Position numbers and translations under genes: made by a program
In this document: in pieces, positions 1 through 8,051 of the stretch
Layout: the number at the start of each line of letters is the position of its first letter
Numbering within the stretch: position 1 is the first letter of the stretch
Source: Bradyrhizobium erythrophlei
GTDB taxonomy: Bacteria; Pseudomonadota; Alphaproteobacteria; Rhizobiales; Xanthobacteraceae
NCBI RefSeq assembly: GCF_900129425.1
Contig: NZ_LT670817.1
Coordinates: forward strand, 7,592,001-7,656,000
Direction of reading: 5' to 3'
Length of the DNA: 64,000 nucleotides
The notes under the pieces: model-generated
Database searches by the model: none
Told to the model about the DNA's origin: nothing
What the model saw: the letters and a program-made list of their open reading frames with translations, nothing else

Positions 1-1
1 C

Positions 2-676
2 AATGCGTTGCTTTCGGACGGCCGCTGTTCCCTGGTCGGCGGCTACGCCTTGACGACGGACTCGCTGGTGGTGCCACGCGTCAAGACCGCGAAGCTGCCC
101 GATTTCGAGGGCGCCACCGGCCCCGACCACAGGCGCCGCGTGCCGCTCGGCGTGCTTGCGCCGAGCCGGCCCTACATCTATTCGCCGCTGACCATCGTGC
201 TTGGTCCCAAGGCGCACGACCGCCGCATCGGCGGCGTCGGCGACCTCGCAGGTCTCCGCATCGGCATCGAAAGCGGCACCGTTGCCGACGCGATCCTGAT
301 GACGTTCGGCAACGGGCGGCTGATCGACGACATCACGCATCTGGTCCCCGGCCGGGACGATCTTCTTGGTGCGCTGGAGCGTGGCGACTTCGACACTACG
401 CTGCTCGACTTGCGCCGGTTCGATGCCTACCGCGCCGCCCATCCCGACACCCGGCTCGCGGCCTCCGGATATTTTTATCCGATCGGCGCCAATCGCGGCT
501 ATGTCGGCCTCGCCGACGACCCGGCTCTGCTCGCCGCGGTCGACAAGGCGCTCTCCGACTTGCAAGCCGCAGGAACCATCACGGAGCTCGGTCAGGCGGC
601 CGGTCTCACCTATCTGCCGCCGCATGAGCCGGCGATCCTCGGCGACGCCATGATGAAGGTGCTTGGGAAGCAATGA
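2..676 (+). CDS. Periplasmic solute-binding protein, family 3-like (5' end cut by window)
   Basis: The frame is open to the left edge, so the N-terminus and any signal peptide lie outside the window; about 225 residues remain. The visible part has the look of a type II periplasmic binding fold: a segment with GVGDLAGLRIGIESGTVAD, where a ligand-binding lobe begins, a hinge-like LLDLRRFDAYRAAHPD, and a final helix DKALSDLQAAGTITELG that is typical of the C-terminus of amino-acid-type binding proteins. It would deliver a ligand to an ABC importer or feed a periplasmic oxidoreductase. The ABC genes that follow at 806 look like an exporter pair, so they are probably not its partners. The family is an inference from pattern; the ligand is unknown. 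Confidence 0.6.
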   Translation, partial: NALLSDGRCSLVGGYALTTDSLVVPRVKTAKLPDFEGATGPDHRRRVPLGVLAPSRPYIYSPLTIVLGPKAHDRRIGGVGDLAGLRIGIESGTVADAILMTFGNGRLIDDITHLVPGRDDLLGALERGDFDTTLLDLRRFDAYRAAHPDTRLAASGYFYPIGANRGYVGLADDPALLAAVDKALSDLQAAGTITELGQAAGLTYLPPHEPAILGDAMMKVLGKQ

Positions 677-805
677 GGCGCCGCTTGCCTGGTGCAGGCA
701 GATTCTTGCGGGCATTGGCGGGATTTGCCGTCCGCGATTCACCGCGCCGCAATATCTTGGGTCCATGGTTCGCACGCGATGTGAAACCGGGATTGTTCCG
801 CCATC

Positions 806-1558
806 ATGAAGCCGCAAGAGTCCGCGCTGCAAGTGCGAGGGTTAACAAAGCGTTTTGACCGCCTCGCGGTCGATTCGCTCGATCTCACCGTCCGAACAGG
901 GGAATTCTACGCGCTAGTCGGCCCCAACGGCGCCGGCAAGACCACGACGCTGCGCATGGTGGCCGGGCTCTCGCCGCCCGACGCCGGTTCGGTCGCGGTG
1001 TTCGGCATCGACGCCTTGAGCGATCCGGTCGCCGCCAAGCAGATGATGGCGTGGGTCTCGGATGAGCCGATGATCTACGACAAGCTGACGCCGCTGGAAT
1101 ACCTCGCCTTCGTCGCGGGGTTGTGGGGGATCGATCCCATCGTTTCGGAGCCTTCCGCGCACAATCTGCTGGTCTCGCTCGGACTCGAGCCGCATCTGCA
1201 TGAACGCTGTGAAGGATTTTCCAAGGGCATGCGCCAGAAGGTGGCGCTGGCGGGAGCCTTGGTGCATGACCCCCGCCTGATCATCCTGGATGAACCCCTC
1301 ACCGGCCTCGACGCGGTGTCCGCGCGTCACGTCAAGGGATTGCTCGGGGATCGCGTGCGCGCCGGCTGCACCATCATCATGACCACGCATATTCTGGAAG
1401 TGGCTGAACGCATGGCCGACCGGATCGGCGTGATCGCCTCGGGACGGCTGGTCGCCGAGGGAACACTCGCCGAACTGCGCCAGCAGAACGGGCACCACGA
1501 TACCAGCCTCGAAGACCTGTTCATCGCGCTGGTCGATACCGAGGCCGTCGCCGCATGA
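806..1558 (+). CDS. ABC transporter ATP-binding protein
   Basis: This 250-residue protein is a single nucleotide-binding domain of the ABC-2 exporter type. Walker A is GPNGAGKTT at residues 39-47, the signature is FSKGMRQ at 138-144, Walker B with catalytic Glu is LIILDEP around 158-164, followed by the D-loop GLD, and the switch histidine is in TTHILE. The Q-loop position reads WVSDEP, a variant seen in CcmA/NatA-like subunits. It would power the membrane protein encoded immediately downstream, whose ATG overlaps this stop codon by 4 bp (ATGA), indicating translational coupling. The transported substrate cannot be told from sequence; lipid, drug or polysaccharide export are all possible. Confidence 0.93.
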   Translation: MKPQESALQVRGLTKRFDRLAVDSLDLTVRTGEFYALVGPNGAGKTTTLRMVAGLSPPDAGSVAVFGIDALSDPVAAKQMMAWVSDEPMIYDKLTPLEYLAFVAGLWGIDPIVSEPSAHNLLVSLGLEPHLHERCEGFSKGMRQKVALAGALVHDPRLIILDEPLTGLDAVSARHVKGLLGDRVRAGCTIIMTTHILEVAERMADRIGVIASGRLVAEGTLAELRQQNGHHDTSLEDLFIALVDTEAVAA

Positions 1559-3078
1559 GCTCCGCGGCGGCCCTTACCTGGTTTGCCCGGCACGAACTCC
1601 GGCTGGCGTGGCGCGAGTGGCTCGCGATGATGACGGCCGGCCGGCTGGGGCGAAAGCGCCGCGCGGTCATCGGGCTGGTTTTCCTTGCCGCGTTCATGCA
1701 CCTGCCGGCCTATGCCGTGATCGGCCGCTTCGCCGGCCTGCAGGCGCCGCTCGACAAATCCAGCCTCATCGTGATGACAGCGACCATCTTCCTGGCCTGG
1801 GCCTTGATGCTGTCGCAGGCGATCGAATCGGTGACGCGGGTATTTTACGCCCGTGCCGATCTCGATCTGATCATGTCGTCGCCGGTGAAGCTGGCGAATG
1901 TGTTTTCGATCCGGATCGCCGCGATCGCGCTGTCGGTCATCGCGATGGCGTTGTTGTTGTCGACGCCCTTCGTCGACGTGCTCGTGATCGGCGGCGGTAT
2001 CCGGTGGTTTTCCGCCTACGGCGTCGTAGCCGCGATCGGATTGTCGGCCGCGGCGGTCGCGATCGCGATCACCATTATACTGTTTCGGCTGATCGGCCCG
2101 AGCCGCACCCGGCTGGTCGCGCAAATTCTCGCGGCGATCATCGGCGCCGGTTTTGTGATTGCGCTGCAGATCGCCGCGATCCTGTCCACCGGCACGCTGT
2201 CGCGATTCGCGGTGCTGACCTCGGATGCCGCGGCAGCCTTCGCGCCTGACGCCGCGAGCATGATCTGGTGGCCGGCACGCGCGGCACTCGGCGACGGCGA
2301 GGCGCTGTTGCTGCTCTTGGCCTGTGGCCTCGTATTGCTCGGCGCGGTGATGGCGATCTTCTCCCCGCGGTTCGCCGACACCGTCGTCAGCATTTCTGCG
2401 AACGCCGCGCCGTCCAGAGGCTCGCGCACAACGGCGTTTCGCACCGGTTCGCGACAACAGGCGCTGCGCTGGAAGGAATTCGTCCTGCTGCGGCGCGATC
2501 CGTGGCTGGTGTCGCAGACCCTGATGCAGCTGCTTTATCTGGTGCCGCCGGCGCTGATGCTGTGGCGAAGCTTTTCCGACAGCTCTACCGCCATCGTGCT
2601 GATCACGCCTGTGATCGTGATGGCGGCGGGCCAACTCTCCGGCGGCCTCGCATGGCTGACGATATCGGGCGAAGACGCGGCCGACCTGGTGGCGACCGCG
2701 CCGCTGCCGCCTTCGCGCGTGATCCGCGCCAAGATCGAGGTGGTGCTGATCGCGATTGGCGCGATCTTCGCGCCGCTGGTCATAGCCCTGGTATTTGCCT
2801 CACCGCTGCAGGCGGCGGTGACCGCGTCAGGCGTTGCCATCGCCGCCGCCTCGGCCACTTCGATCCAGCTCTGGTTTCGGGTGCAGGCCCGGCGCAGCCA
2901 GTTTCGCCGCCGACAGACCTCGTCGCGGCTGGCGACCTTCGCGGAAGCCTTTTCCTCGATCGGATGGGCCGCGACTGCGGCCCTGGCGCTGGCGATCCCG
3001 ATGGCCGCTGTCATCAGCGGCCTGATGACCACAGCCATATTGGCGGCGACCTGGAAGATCAGCCCGCGGCGGGGGTGA
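1555..3078 (+). CDS. ABC transporter membrane (permease) protein
   Basis: A 507-residue hydrophobic protein with many predicted membrane segments in two blocks, for example near residues 36-60, 72-92, 125-150, 160-185, 195-215 and 245-265, then more from about 325 to the C-terminus. A long hydrophilic stretch around 270-320 contains a run of basic and serine residues. This layout fits a half-fused or duplicated ABC-2 permease. It begins inside the stop codon of the ATPase gene, so the two form an exporter. No substrate motif is recognisable. The next gene on this strand is an unrelated antitoxin, so the operon probably ends here. Confidence 0.85.
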   Translation: MSSAAALTWFARHELRLAWREWLAMMTAGRLGRKRRAVIGLVFLAAFMHLPAYAVIGRFAGLQAPLDKSSLIVMTATIFLAWALMLSQAIESVTRVFYARADLDLIMSSPVKLANVFSIRIAAIALSVIAMALLLSTPFVDVLVIGGGIRWFSAYGVVAAIGLSAAAVAIAITIILFRLIGPSRTRLVAQILAAIIGAGFVIALQIAAILSTGTLSRFAVLTSDAAAAFAPDAASMIWWPARAALGDGEALLLLLACGLVLLGAVMAIFSPRFADTVVSISANAAPSRGSRTTAFRTGSRQQALRWKEFVLLRRDPWLVSQTLMQLLYLVPPALMLWRSFSDSSTAIVLITPVIVMAAGQLSGGLAWLTISGEDAADLVATAPLPPSRVIRAKIEVVLIAIGAIFAPLVIALVFASPLQAAVTASGVAIAAASATSIQLWFRVQARRSQFRRRQTSSRLATFAEAFSSIGWAATAALALAIPMAAVISGLMTTAILAATWKISPRRG

Positions 3079-3124
3079 GGCGCCGGCTTGTTGTTTCCGA
3101 TCGGTCCAGTCTCAGGCCACTTGA

Positions 3125-3148
3125 ATGTAAGGAAATTCTGCCTTACAT
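3125..3148. promoter_or_regulatory. Palindromic operator candidate of the AbrB/PIN module
   Basis: The arms ATGTAAGG (3125-3132) and CCTTACAT (3141-3148) are perfect inverted repeats separated by 8 bp. They sit 25 bp before the antitoxin ATG. AbrB/MazE-fold antitoxins usually repress their own operon through such palindromes, so an autoregulatory site is the simplest reading. This is inference from position and symmetry. Confidence 0.5.
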
Positions 3149-3172
3149 CTGGTTGAAATGAAGGTTCGATTT

Positions 3173-3424
3173 ATGAGCACGCTTACCGTAACCGCCAAAG
3201 GGCAAGTTACCCTGCGCAAAGATCTTCTGAAACATCTGGGTGTCCACCCCGGGGAGAAAATTACCGTGGACAAGCTTCCTGACGGCCGGATCGAGGTGAA
3301 GGCCGTCCGGCCTAAGGGCAAGATTTCGGATGCTTTCGGCTTCCTGAAAAGGAAAAATGGCCCATCATTGTCGATTGAAGAAATGAACGAGATCGCTGCT
3401 CGAGGCTGGGCCGGTAAACGATGA
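3173..3424 (+). CDS. AbrB/MazE/SpoVT-fold antitoxin
   Basis: The 83-residue protein opens with STLTVTAKGQVTLRKDLL, the swapped-hairpin DNA-binding core of the AbrB/MazE superfamily, followed by GVHPGEKITVDKLPDGRIEV, its second strand pair. The C-terminal half, with SDAFGFLKRKNG and SIEEMNEIAARGW, is the usual toxin-wrapping tail. The ATG at 3173 is preferred to the ATG at 3158 because the fold begins right after it; the earlier start would add only five residues. The gene overlaps the downstream PIN toxin by 4 bp (ATGA). The protein should neutralise that toxin and repress the operon at the upstream palindrome. Confidence 0.88.
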   Translation: MSTLTVTAKGQVTLRKDLLKHLGVHPGEKITVDKLPDGRIEVKAVRPKGKISDAFGFLKRKNGPSLSIEEMNEIAARGWAGKR

Positions 3425-3819
3425 AGATCACGGCCGACACCAATGTGTTTGTCCGAGCCGTTACCGAAGATCACGAGCACCAAAGCAGAGCCGCCCAAGC
3501 AGCTTTAAAAAAGGCGGAACTGGTGGCAATCCCGATATCCGCCCTCTGCGAATTGGTCTGGGTTCTGTCACAGGGTTACAAAGTACCGCTCTCCGAAATC
3601 GCGGAGGCGATCCGGCGCTTTATAAATGGCGCGAACGCCGTGGTGAACCGACCGGCGGCGGAAGCTGGACTGGCCATGCTGGATGCAGGCGGGGATTTTG
3701 CCGACGGCGTTATCGCCTATGAAGGAAATTGGCTCGGCGCTGATATCTTCGTCTCTTTCGACAAAAAAGCTGTGAAACTGATGGAAGCGCAAGGCGAATC
3801 CGCGCGGTTGCTATCGTAA
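3421..3819 (+). CDS. PIN-domain ribonuclease toxin (VapC family)
   Basis: A 132-residue PIN domain. The expected acidic metal-binding residues are present: D6 in TADTNVF, E44 in SALCELVWV, D92/D95 in GGDFADGVIA, and D114 in VSFDKKA. VapC-type toxins are Mg-dependent RNases that cut tRNA or rRNA when their antitoxin is lost. Length and order, antitoxin first with a 4-bp overlap, match a type II module. The pairing of an AbrB-fold antitoxin with a PIN toxin is common. Nothing suggests inactivation. The target RNA cannot be read from the sequence. Confidence 0.9.
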   Translation: MKITADTNVFVRAVTEDHEHQSRAAQAALKKAELVAIPISALCELVWVLSQGYKVPLSEIAEAIRRFINGANAVVNRPAAEAGLAMLDAGGDFADGVIAYEGNWLGADIFVSFDKKAVKLMEAQGESARLLS

Positions 3820-3846
3820 TGTCAAAAAGTGCTTCCGCGATTCTGC

Positions 3847-4782
3847 CTACGCCTTGATCAACTCCATCACGGCAGATGCGAACGCTTCCGGTTCTTCCTG
3901 CGGAAGATTATGGCCTGCGCGTGGAATGACGCGATGCGCGCGGGAGCCGGTAAACTTTGCCGCGGATGCGGTGCCGTCGGTTGCGGGGACAACTCCGTCG
4001 GCGTCGCCGTCCAGCGTGATGGCGGGCACTGTGATGGCAGGCAGCGCCGCCAGCCGGCGCTGCAGCTCGGCATATCGCGGATCGCCGTCGGCAAGGCCGA
4101 AGCGATGGCGATAACTGTGGATCACGACGTCGACATAATCGGGATTGTCGAACGACGCCGCCGTCCGCTCCAAGGTCGCCTCGTCGAAATGCCAGTTCGG
4201 CGACCATTGCTGCCATAAAATCCGGGCGATCTCGCGCCGGTTGGACGCAAGACCCGCACGGCCGCGCTCCAGTTGAAAATAATATTGATACCAGAGCGGG
4301 ACCTCGCGCTCCGGCTTCGCCGGGACCATGGCCCTGGCGATATCCTGGATCAGATAGCCGTTCGCCGACACCAGTCCCGCGCAGCGGTCCGGCCACAACG
4401 CCGACGCCACGCAGGCGGCGCGTCCGCCCCAGTCATAACCGGCGAATACCGCGCGCTTGATACCAAGCGCATCCATCAGCGCGATTAGGTCGGCGCCGAC
4501 AGCCGCCTGCTCTCCCGAGCGCGGCGTCGCCTGCTCACGGAAACGCGTCGGACCGTAACCGCGCAAATAGGGAACGATGGCGCGGCAACCCTGAGCCGCG
4601 AGCATCGGGGCGACGTCCACATAGGAGTGGATGTCGTAGGGGAAGCCGTGCAGCAGCATCACGACCGGTCCGTCGACAGGACCGGCCTCGTAATACGCAA
4701 TATCGAGTACGCCGGCGTCGACGTGGCGCAGCGGTTCCAGGCGAAACGAAGAAGGTGCGCGTGGTGTCGCAGTAAACTCCAT
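3847..4782 (-). CDS. Alpha/beta hydrolase, epoxide hydrolase/haloalkane dehalogenase type
   Basis: A 311-residue alpha/beta-hydrolase. HGFP (residues 45-48) is the oxyanion motif, the nucleophile elbow GYDWGG puts Asp at 117, an acid loop lies in LDGDADGVV, and the catalytic His is H291 in RAGHNLPQE. An Asp nucleophile rather than Ser points to the epoxide hydrolase/dehalogenase branch rather than esterases. There is no signal peptide, so it is cytoplasmic. It is a single gene, convergent with the toxin gene and divergent from the metallo-hydrolase gene. The natural substrate is unknown. Confidence 0.88.
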   Translation of the reverse strand: MEFTATPRAPSSFRLEPLRHVDAGVLDIAYYEAGPVDGPVVMLLHGFPYDIHSYVDVAPMLAAQGCRAIVPYLRGYGPTRFREQATPRSGEQAAVGADLIALMDALGIKRAVFAGYDWGGRAACVASALWPDRCAGLVSANGYLIQDIARAMVPAKPEREVPLWYQYYFQLERGRAGLASNRREIARILWQQWSPNWHFDEATLERTAASFDNPDYVDVVIHSYRHRFGLADGDPRYAELQRRLAALPAITVPAITLDGDADGVVPATDGTASAAKFTGSRAHRVIPRAGHNLPQEEPEAFASAVMELIKA

Positions 4783-4948
4783 GGCTGTAACTCCCGATCT
4801 GGCCGCGGCCGGGAATGAGTGACCCGGCGGCCGCTCTGTTTGCCGAGTCTATCGTTTAAGTCACGCCGCGGCGAAGGGGAAAAATGCCGCCATGACGGCG
4901 ATGGCGTTGCGCGATAAAGTGCCGGCGTTATCGGACACGGGCCCCGCC

Positions 4949-5767
4949 ATGCTGCGATTGTTTTCCGCCGTCTTCGCCTTGCTCGCTTCGGTGGTCGCGC
5001 CGGCTGTCGCCCAGGAAGCTCCGCGCAGCAGCGAATGCCTGGCGATGTCCAATGCGCCGCCGCGCGCCACGCCGGTCAGCCTGCGCCAGGCTGCCGCGAC
5101 CACCAACGAGGTCGCCATCACCTATGCCGGCCATTCGACCTATTACATCGACACGCCCGGCGGGCTGCGGATCGCGACCGATTTCAGCGGCACCTACACC
5201 GTGGGGCGGCTGCCCGACATCGTCACCATGAACCGCGCCCACAGCACGCACTACACGCTGTTCCCCGATCCCCGCATTCCCCATGTACTGCATGGCTGGG
5301 GCGACGACGGAGCACCTGAAAAAATCGCGCAACGCATCGGCGACGTGTATATCCGCAATGTGACGACCGACATCCGGCGCTATTTCGGTGAGGATTCCGG
5401 CGGCGAGATGATCAGGGATGGCAACTCGATCTTCATCTTCGAGGTCGCCGGCCTCTGCATCGGCCATCTCGGGCACCTCCATGTCAAGCTGGACGACAGC
5501 CAGTTCGCGGCGATCGGCCGGCTCGATATCGTGATGGTGCCGATCGACGGCACCTATACGATGTCGCTCAACGGTATTTCGGATATCACGCGGCGGCTGC
5601 GCGCCTCCGTGGTGCTGCCGATGCATCGCTTCATGACGCCGCTCGACGAATTCATGCGCCGGATCGGCCAGCAATTCACGATCGACGTGCGGAGCGAGCG
5701 AACGCTGACGATTTCGCGGGAAACGCTGCCGGGCACCCCGACAGTCATTATTCTCGACGGCGTTTGA
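4949..5767 (+). CDS. Secreted metallo-beta-lactamase-fold protein
   Basis: About 272 residues. The start at 4949 gives a clean Sec signal peptide (MLRLFSAVFALLASVVAPAVAQ) and is preferred to the upstream ATG at 4892. The mature part carries TYAGHSTYYID, MNRAHSTHYTL, IGHLGHLH, VPIDGTY and VVLPMHRF, in the order of UlaG-like metallo-hydrolases. The canonical HxHxDH metal motif reads H-S-T-H-Y here, so the metal site is altered and a non-hydrolytic or variant activity is possible. It should be periplasmic. It ends 13 bp before the stop of the convergent cytochrome gene. Confidence 0.75.
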   Translation: MLRLFSAVFALLASVVAPAVAQEAPRSSECLAMSNAPPRATPVSLRQAAATTNEVAITYAGHSTYYIDTPGGLRIATDFSGTYTVGRLPDIVTMNRAHSTHYTLFPDPRIPHVLHGWGDDGAPEKIAQRIGDVYIRNVTTDIRRYFGEDSGGEMIRDGNSIFIFEVAGLCIGHLGHLHVKLDDSQFAAIGRLDIVMVPIDGTYTMSLNGISDITRRLRASVVLPMHRFMTPLDEFMRRIGQQFTIDVRSERTLTISRETLPGTPTVIILDGV

Positions 5768-5780
5768 TGGCGTCGGCCCG

Positions 5781-6140
5781 CTATCCGCCCGGCAACTTGC
5801 CGACGCTGATCTCGATTGCCGAAAAATAAGCTGAGAGATCCTCGATGTCGGCGTCCGACAGCGAGGGAGCGACCACCGACATCGCGTCGTTCTTGCGTGC
5901 GCCGGATTTGAAGGCCTGCATCTGTGCGACGAGGTAGGGCTCCGGCTGGCCGGCGATGTTCGGCGCGTCCGGAACCTTGGACAGGCCGTCGAGGCCATGA
6001 CATGCCTGGCACATCAGGGCCTTGGCACGGCCGGCCTTGACGTCGCCGGCGACGCACACGTTGCCGCAGGCCGCGAGAAGGGAAAGCGCTGCCAGTGAGC
6101 TGAGCAAAAGCTGTACCGCCTTGGGACGCGTAGACCTCAC
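5781..6140 (-). CDS. Small periplasmic c-type cytochrome
   Basis: The 119-residue product has an N-terminal hydrophobic signal ending near LLAACGNVCVAG (a lipobox-like LAAC could make it a lipoprotein), one heme-binding CQACH, and a downstream Met in KNDAMSVV that can serve as the distal ligand. The closing PSLSDADIEDLSAYFSAI helix is characteristic of class I cytochrome c553. It lies 75 bp downstream of the PQQ-type dehydrogenase gene on the same strand. It is therefore the likely electron acceptor for that enzyme, passing electrons to the respiratory chain. Confidence 0.88.
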   Translation of the reverse strand: MRSTRPKAVQLLLSSLAALSLLAACGNVCVAGDVKAGRAKALMCQACHGLDGLSKVPDAPNIAGQPEPYLVAQMQAFKSGARKNDAMSVVAPSLSDADIEDLSAYFSAIEISVGKLPGG

Positions 6141-6173
6141 TTAAACCCTCACCGATTTGGACCCTGCAAGGCG

Positions 6174-6202
6174 TGATGGCCCCCTTTGACAGGGGGCCAT
6201 CA
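6174..6202. terminator. Strong perfect hairpin between dehydrogenase and cytochrome genes
   Basis: TGATGGCCCCCT (6174-6185) and AGGGGGCCATCA (6191-6202) are perfectly complementary around a 5-nt loop. The hairpin begins 14 bp beyond the dehydrogenase stop on its downstream side. There is no T-run, so it may be an mRNA-stabilising or partial termination element that lowers cytochrome expression relative to the dehydrogenase. Confidence 0.6.
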
Positions 6203-6215
6203 GCCAGATCGTATA

Positions 6216-7484
6216 TTACTTGCCGTCGTAAGATATCCGATAGAGCGCTCCGACCAGATCGTCCGAGACCAGCAGCGAACCATCGGGCAGCTGGGCCACA
6301 TCGACCGGCCGACCCAGATAATAGCCGTTCTCGTTCCAGCCTTCGGCGAAAGGCTCGGATTTTCCTGCGACGTGGCCATCATCCTTGAGGAATGTCACCA
6401 TCAGCCGAGCGCCGACCGGCACGGTTCGATTCCACGAGCCGTGCTGCGTCGAGAAGATCGCGCCCTGATATTTCTTCGGAAACATGCTGCCGGTGTAGAA
6501 TATCAGGCCGAGGTCCGCCGCATGCGCAGCCTGTTCGACCTCCGGGAAAACTACATTGGCCGGCGGCGTATCGGCCTTGTATTCGTTGGTGCGCGTATGA
6601 CCGCCGCCATACCATGGGAAGCCGAAATCCTGACCCGCATTGGCAATGCGATCCATTTCGCCCGGGGGCTGCTCGTCGCCCATGCCGTCGACCTGATTGT
6701 CGTTGGTCCAGAGCGACTTATCCTTTGGATTGAAGTCCATGCCGACCGGGTTGCGCAGTCCGACGGCATAGACTTCGCGGTTCTTGCCGTCACGATCCAT
6801 GCGGATGATGCCGCCCATGCCGACTTTGCGGTACAGATCGAATTTGTCCTTGGCCGGAACGTTGTAGGGTTGGCCGAGCTGGATATACAGCTTGTTGTCG
6901 GGTCCGACCCGGCAAACGCGCGCGGTGTGATTATAGCTCTCCTCGGATTTCGGAATCAGATCGCCCTCCGGGACCACAGCCCCCGCGACAACGTCTGGGC
7001 TTTCATAGAAGAACTCCGCCGCGGCATATTCCAGCACGCGGTTCTGCTCGGCGATGTACAGGAACCCGTCCTTCGAGAAGCAAACGCCGTTGGGTATCTT
7101 CTTCGGCAGGGTCGGCGCGAACTCCTTCACGTCGTCGCCGACGCCGCCGCGCGATCGGTCGGTCACTACCCAGACTTTCGATTTGCGCGTGCCGACGAAT
7201 GTCGCGACGCCCTGCGGGCCGACCGCGATATGACGGGCATCCGGCACCAGGGCGTAGAGAGAAATGTGGAAGCCCGGCGGCAACTTGATCTTGGTCAGGT
7301 TCTGCTTGACCTGATCGGCTTTCTGACCGGTCTGCGGGACTGCGGGCCAATCGGCGGTACTGCCCGTCTGATGCATTGCGCCCAACGTTTCGAGTGCGCT
7401 GGGCGCTGGTGGCGCCGGCTGCGCAGCAGCCGGCCACGCGGCCATGGTCAACAATGCCGCCGTCGTCTTCAAACGAAGCTTCAT
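6216..7484 (-). CDS. PQQ-dependent sugar (sorbosone-type) dehydrogenase
   Basis: A 422-residue secreted protein with a Sec signal (MKLRLKTTAALLTMAAWPAAAQ). The mature part shows the blade pattern of soluble aldose/sorbosone dehydrogenases: LPPGFHISLYA, a first blade with DARHIAVGPQG, GLRNPVGMDFNP, QDFGFPWYGGGHT, FSTQHGSWNRT and a final LPDGSLLVSDD. Enzymes of this six-bladed propeller family oxidise sugars or aldehydes in the periplasm using PQQ and pass electrons to a cytochrome. The next gene downstream encodes a c-type cytochrome, and a pqqA gene lies 345 bp upstream, both on this strand. The substrate is not determinable. Confidence 0.88.
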   Translation of the reverse strand: MKLRLKTTAALLTMAAWPAAAQPAPPAPSALETLGAMHQTGSTADWPAVPQTGQKADQVKQNLTKIKLPPGFHISLYALVPDARHIAVGPQGVATFVGTRKSKVWVVTDRSRGGVGDDVKEFAPTLPKKIPNGVCFSKDGFLYIAEQNRVLEYAAAEFFYESPDVVAGAVVPEGDLIPKSEESYNHTARVCRVGPDNKLYIQLGQPYNVPAKDKFDLYRKVGMGGIIRMDRDGKNREVYAVGLRNPVGMDFNPKDKSLWTNDNQVDGMGDEQPPGEMDRIANAGQDFGFPWYGGGHTRTNEYKADTPPANVVFPEVEQAAHAADLGLIFYTGSMFPKKYQGAIFSTQHGSWNRTVPVGARLMVTFLKDDGHVAGKSEPFAEGWNENGYYLGRPVDVAQLPDGSLLVSDDLVGALYRISYDGK

Positions 7485-7829
7485 GAATAACCTCCCTGGA
7501 ATGCCCCCAATTCTAACGGGTGGTCACCCGCTGTCAGGGGAATGCCGATATCAATGCGCCGGTCCGGACAATTGTCAAATGGCAGGCGTCATATGCGGCA
7601 GTCGATAGCGCCCCTGCGCCGCACCGCGATGCAGGCTGCGACGGTGCAGCATCCGACATTGTGGATCGTTGCCCATGCGAGGATCGCGCCGGCCTTCTGG
7701 CACGTTGCCCACGTTCGCGTTCTAGAGTGCGAGAAATTCGTCGGCGTCAGCATTCAACCGCTCGTGCCGGCCAATTGCCGTCCACCGCGCGTTTCAGAAA
7801 AACCGGCGGGGCCAGGCGCGAAGTCTCTC
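7485..7829. other. Non-coding gap between pqqA and the dehydrogenase gene
   Basis: This 345-bp stretch has only short, low-quality open frames on either strand and no repeat family that recurs in the window. It must carry the leader of the dehydrogenase gene if that is not read from the pqqA promoter. I see no clear promoter or terminator in it. Confidence 0.5.
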
Positions 7830-7910
7830 CTACTTGCGCGCCGCGCAGGCGTACATATTGATTTCCATGCCGACCGGCACTTCAACGATCTCGGGCGTTT
7901 TCCAGGCCAT
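7830..7910 (-). CDS. pqqA: PQQ precursor peptide PqqA
   Basis: A 26-codon gene, easily missed. The product begins MAWKTPEIVEVPVGME and ends in INMYACAARK. It contains the invariant Glu16 and Tyr20 in E-I-N-M-Y that PqqE crosslinks and which become the pyrroloquinoline quinone skeleton. A good ribosome-binding site, GGAGGAG, lies about 6 bp before the ATG at 7910. No pqqBCDE genes follow on this strand in the window, so the processing enzymes must be elsewhere. The next gene in the same direction is a PQQ-type dehydrogenase, which makes functional sense. Confidence 0.92.
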   Translation of the reverse strand: MAWKTPEIVEVPVGMEINMYACAARK

Positions 7911-8051
7911 GACAGTCTCCTCCGTGTTGCGGTACGATCGCCGCTGAAAGGCTAAGGCCGCTTCGACGACGCGCAAGCTTTCGTCCCCGGGATCATGGGG
8001 CTTTGCGGGCGAGAACGGTTTTGCCAATAGTACGCAGGGGAGCGACGACCG

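Noticed and set aside
673..858. 61-codon frame between the binding protein and the ABC ATPase
   Set aside because: Basic, low-information composition, overlapping the ATPase start; no ribosome site that convinces.
1327..2634. 435-codon minus-strand frame opposite the ABC permease
   Set aside because: Composition is dominated by Arg, Gln and His; the plus strand has consistent membrane helices.
6186..7490. 434-codon plus-strand frame opposite the PQQ dehydrogenase
   Set aside because: It has no start site or motif, and the other strand has a signal peptide, a family fold and a partner cytochrome.
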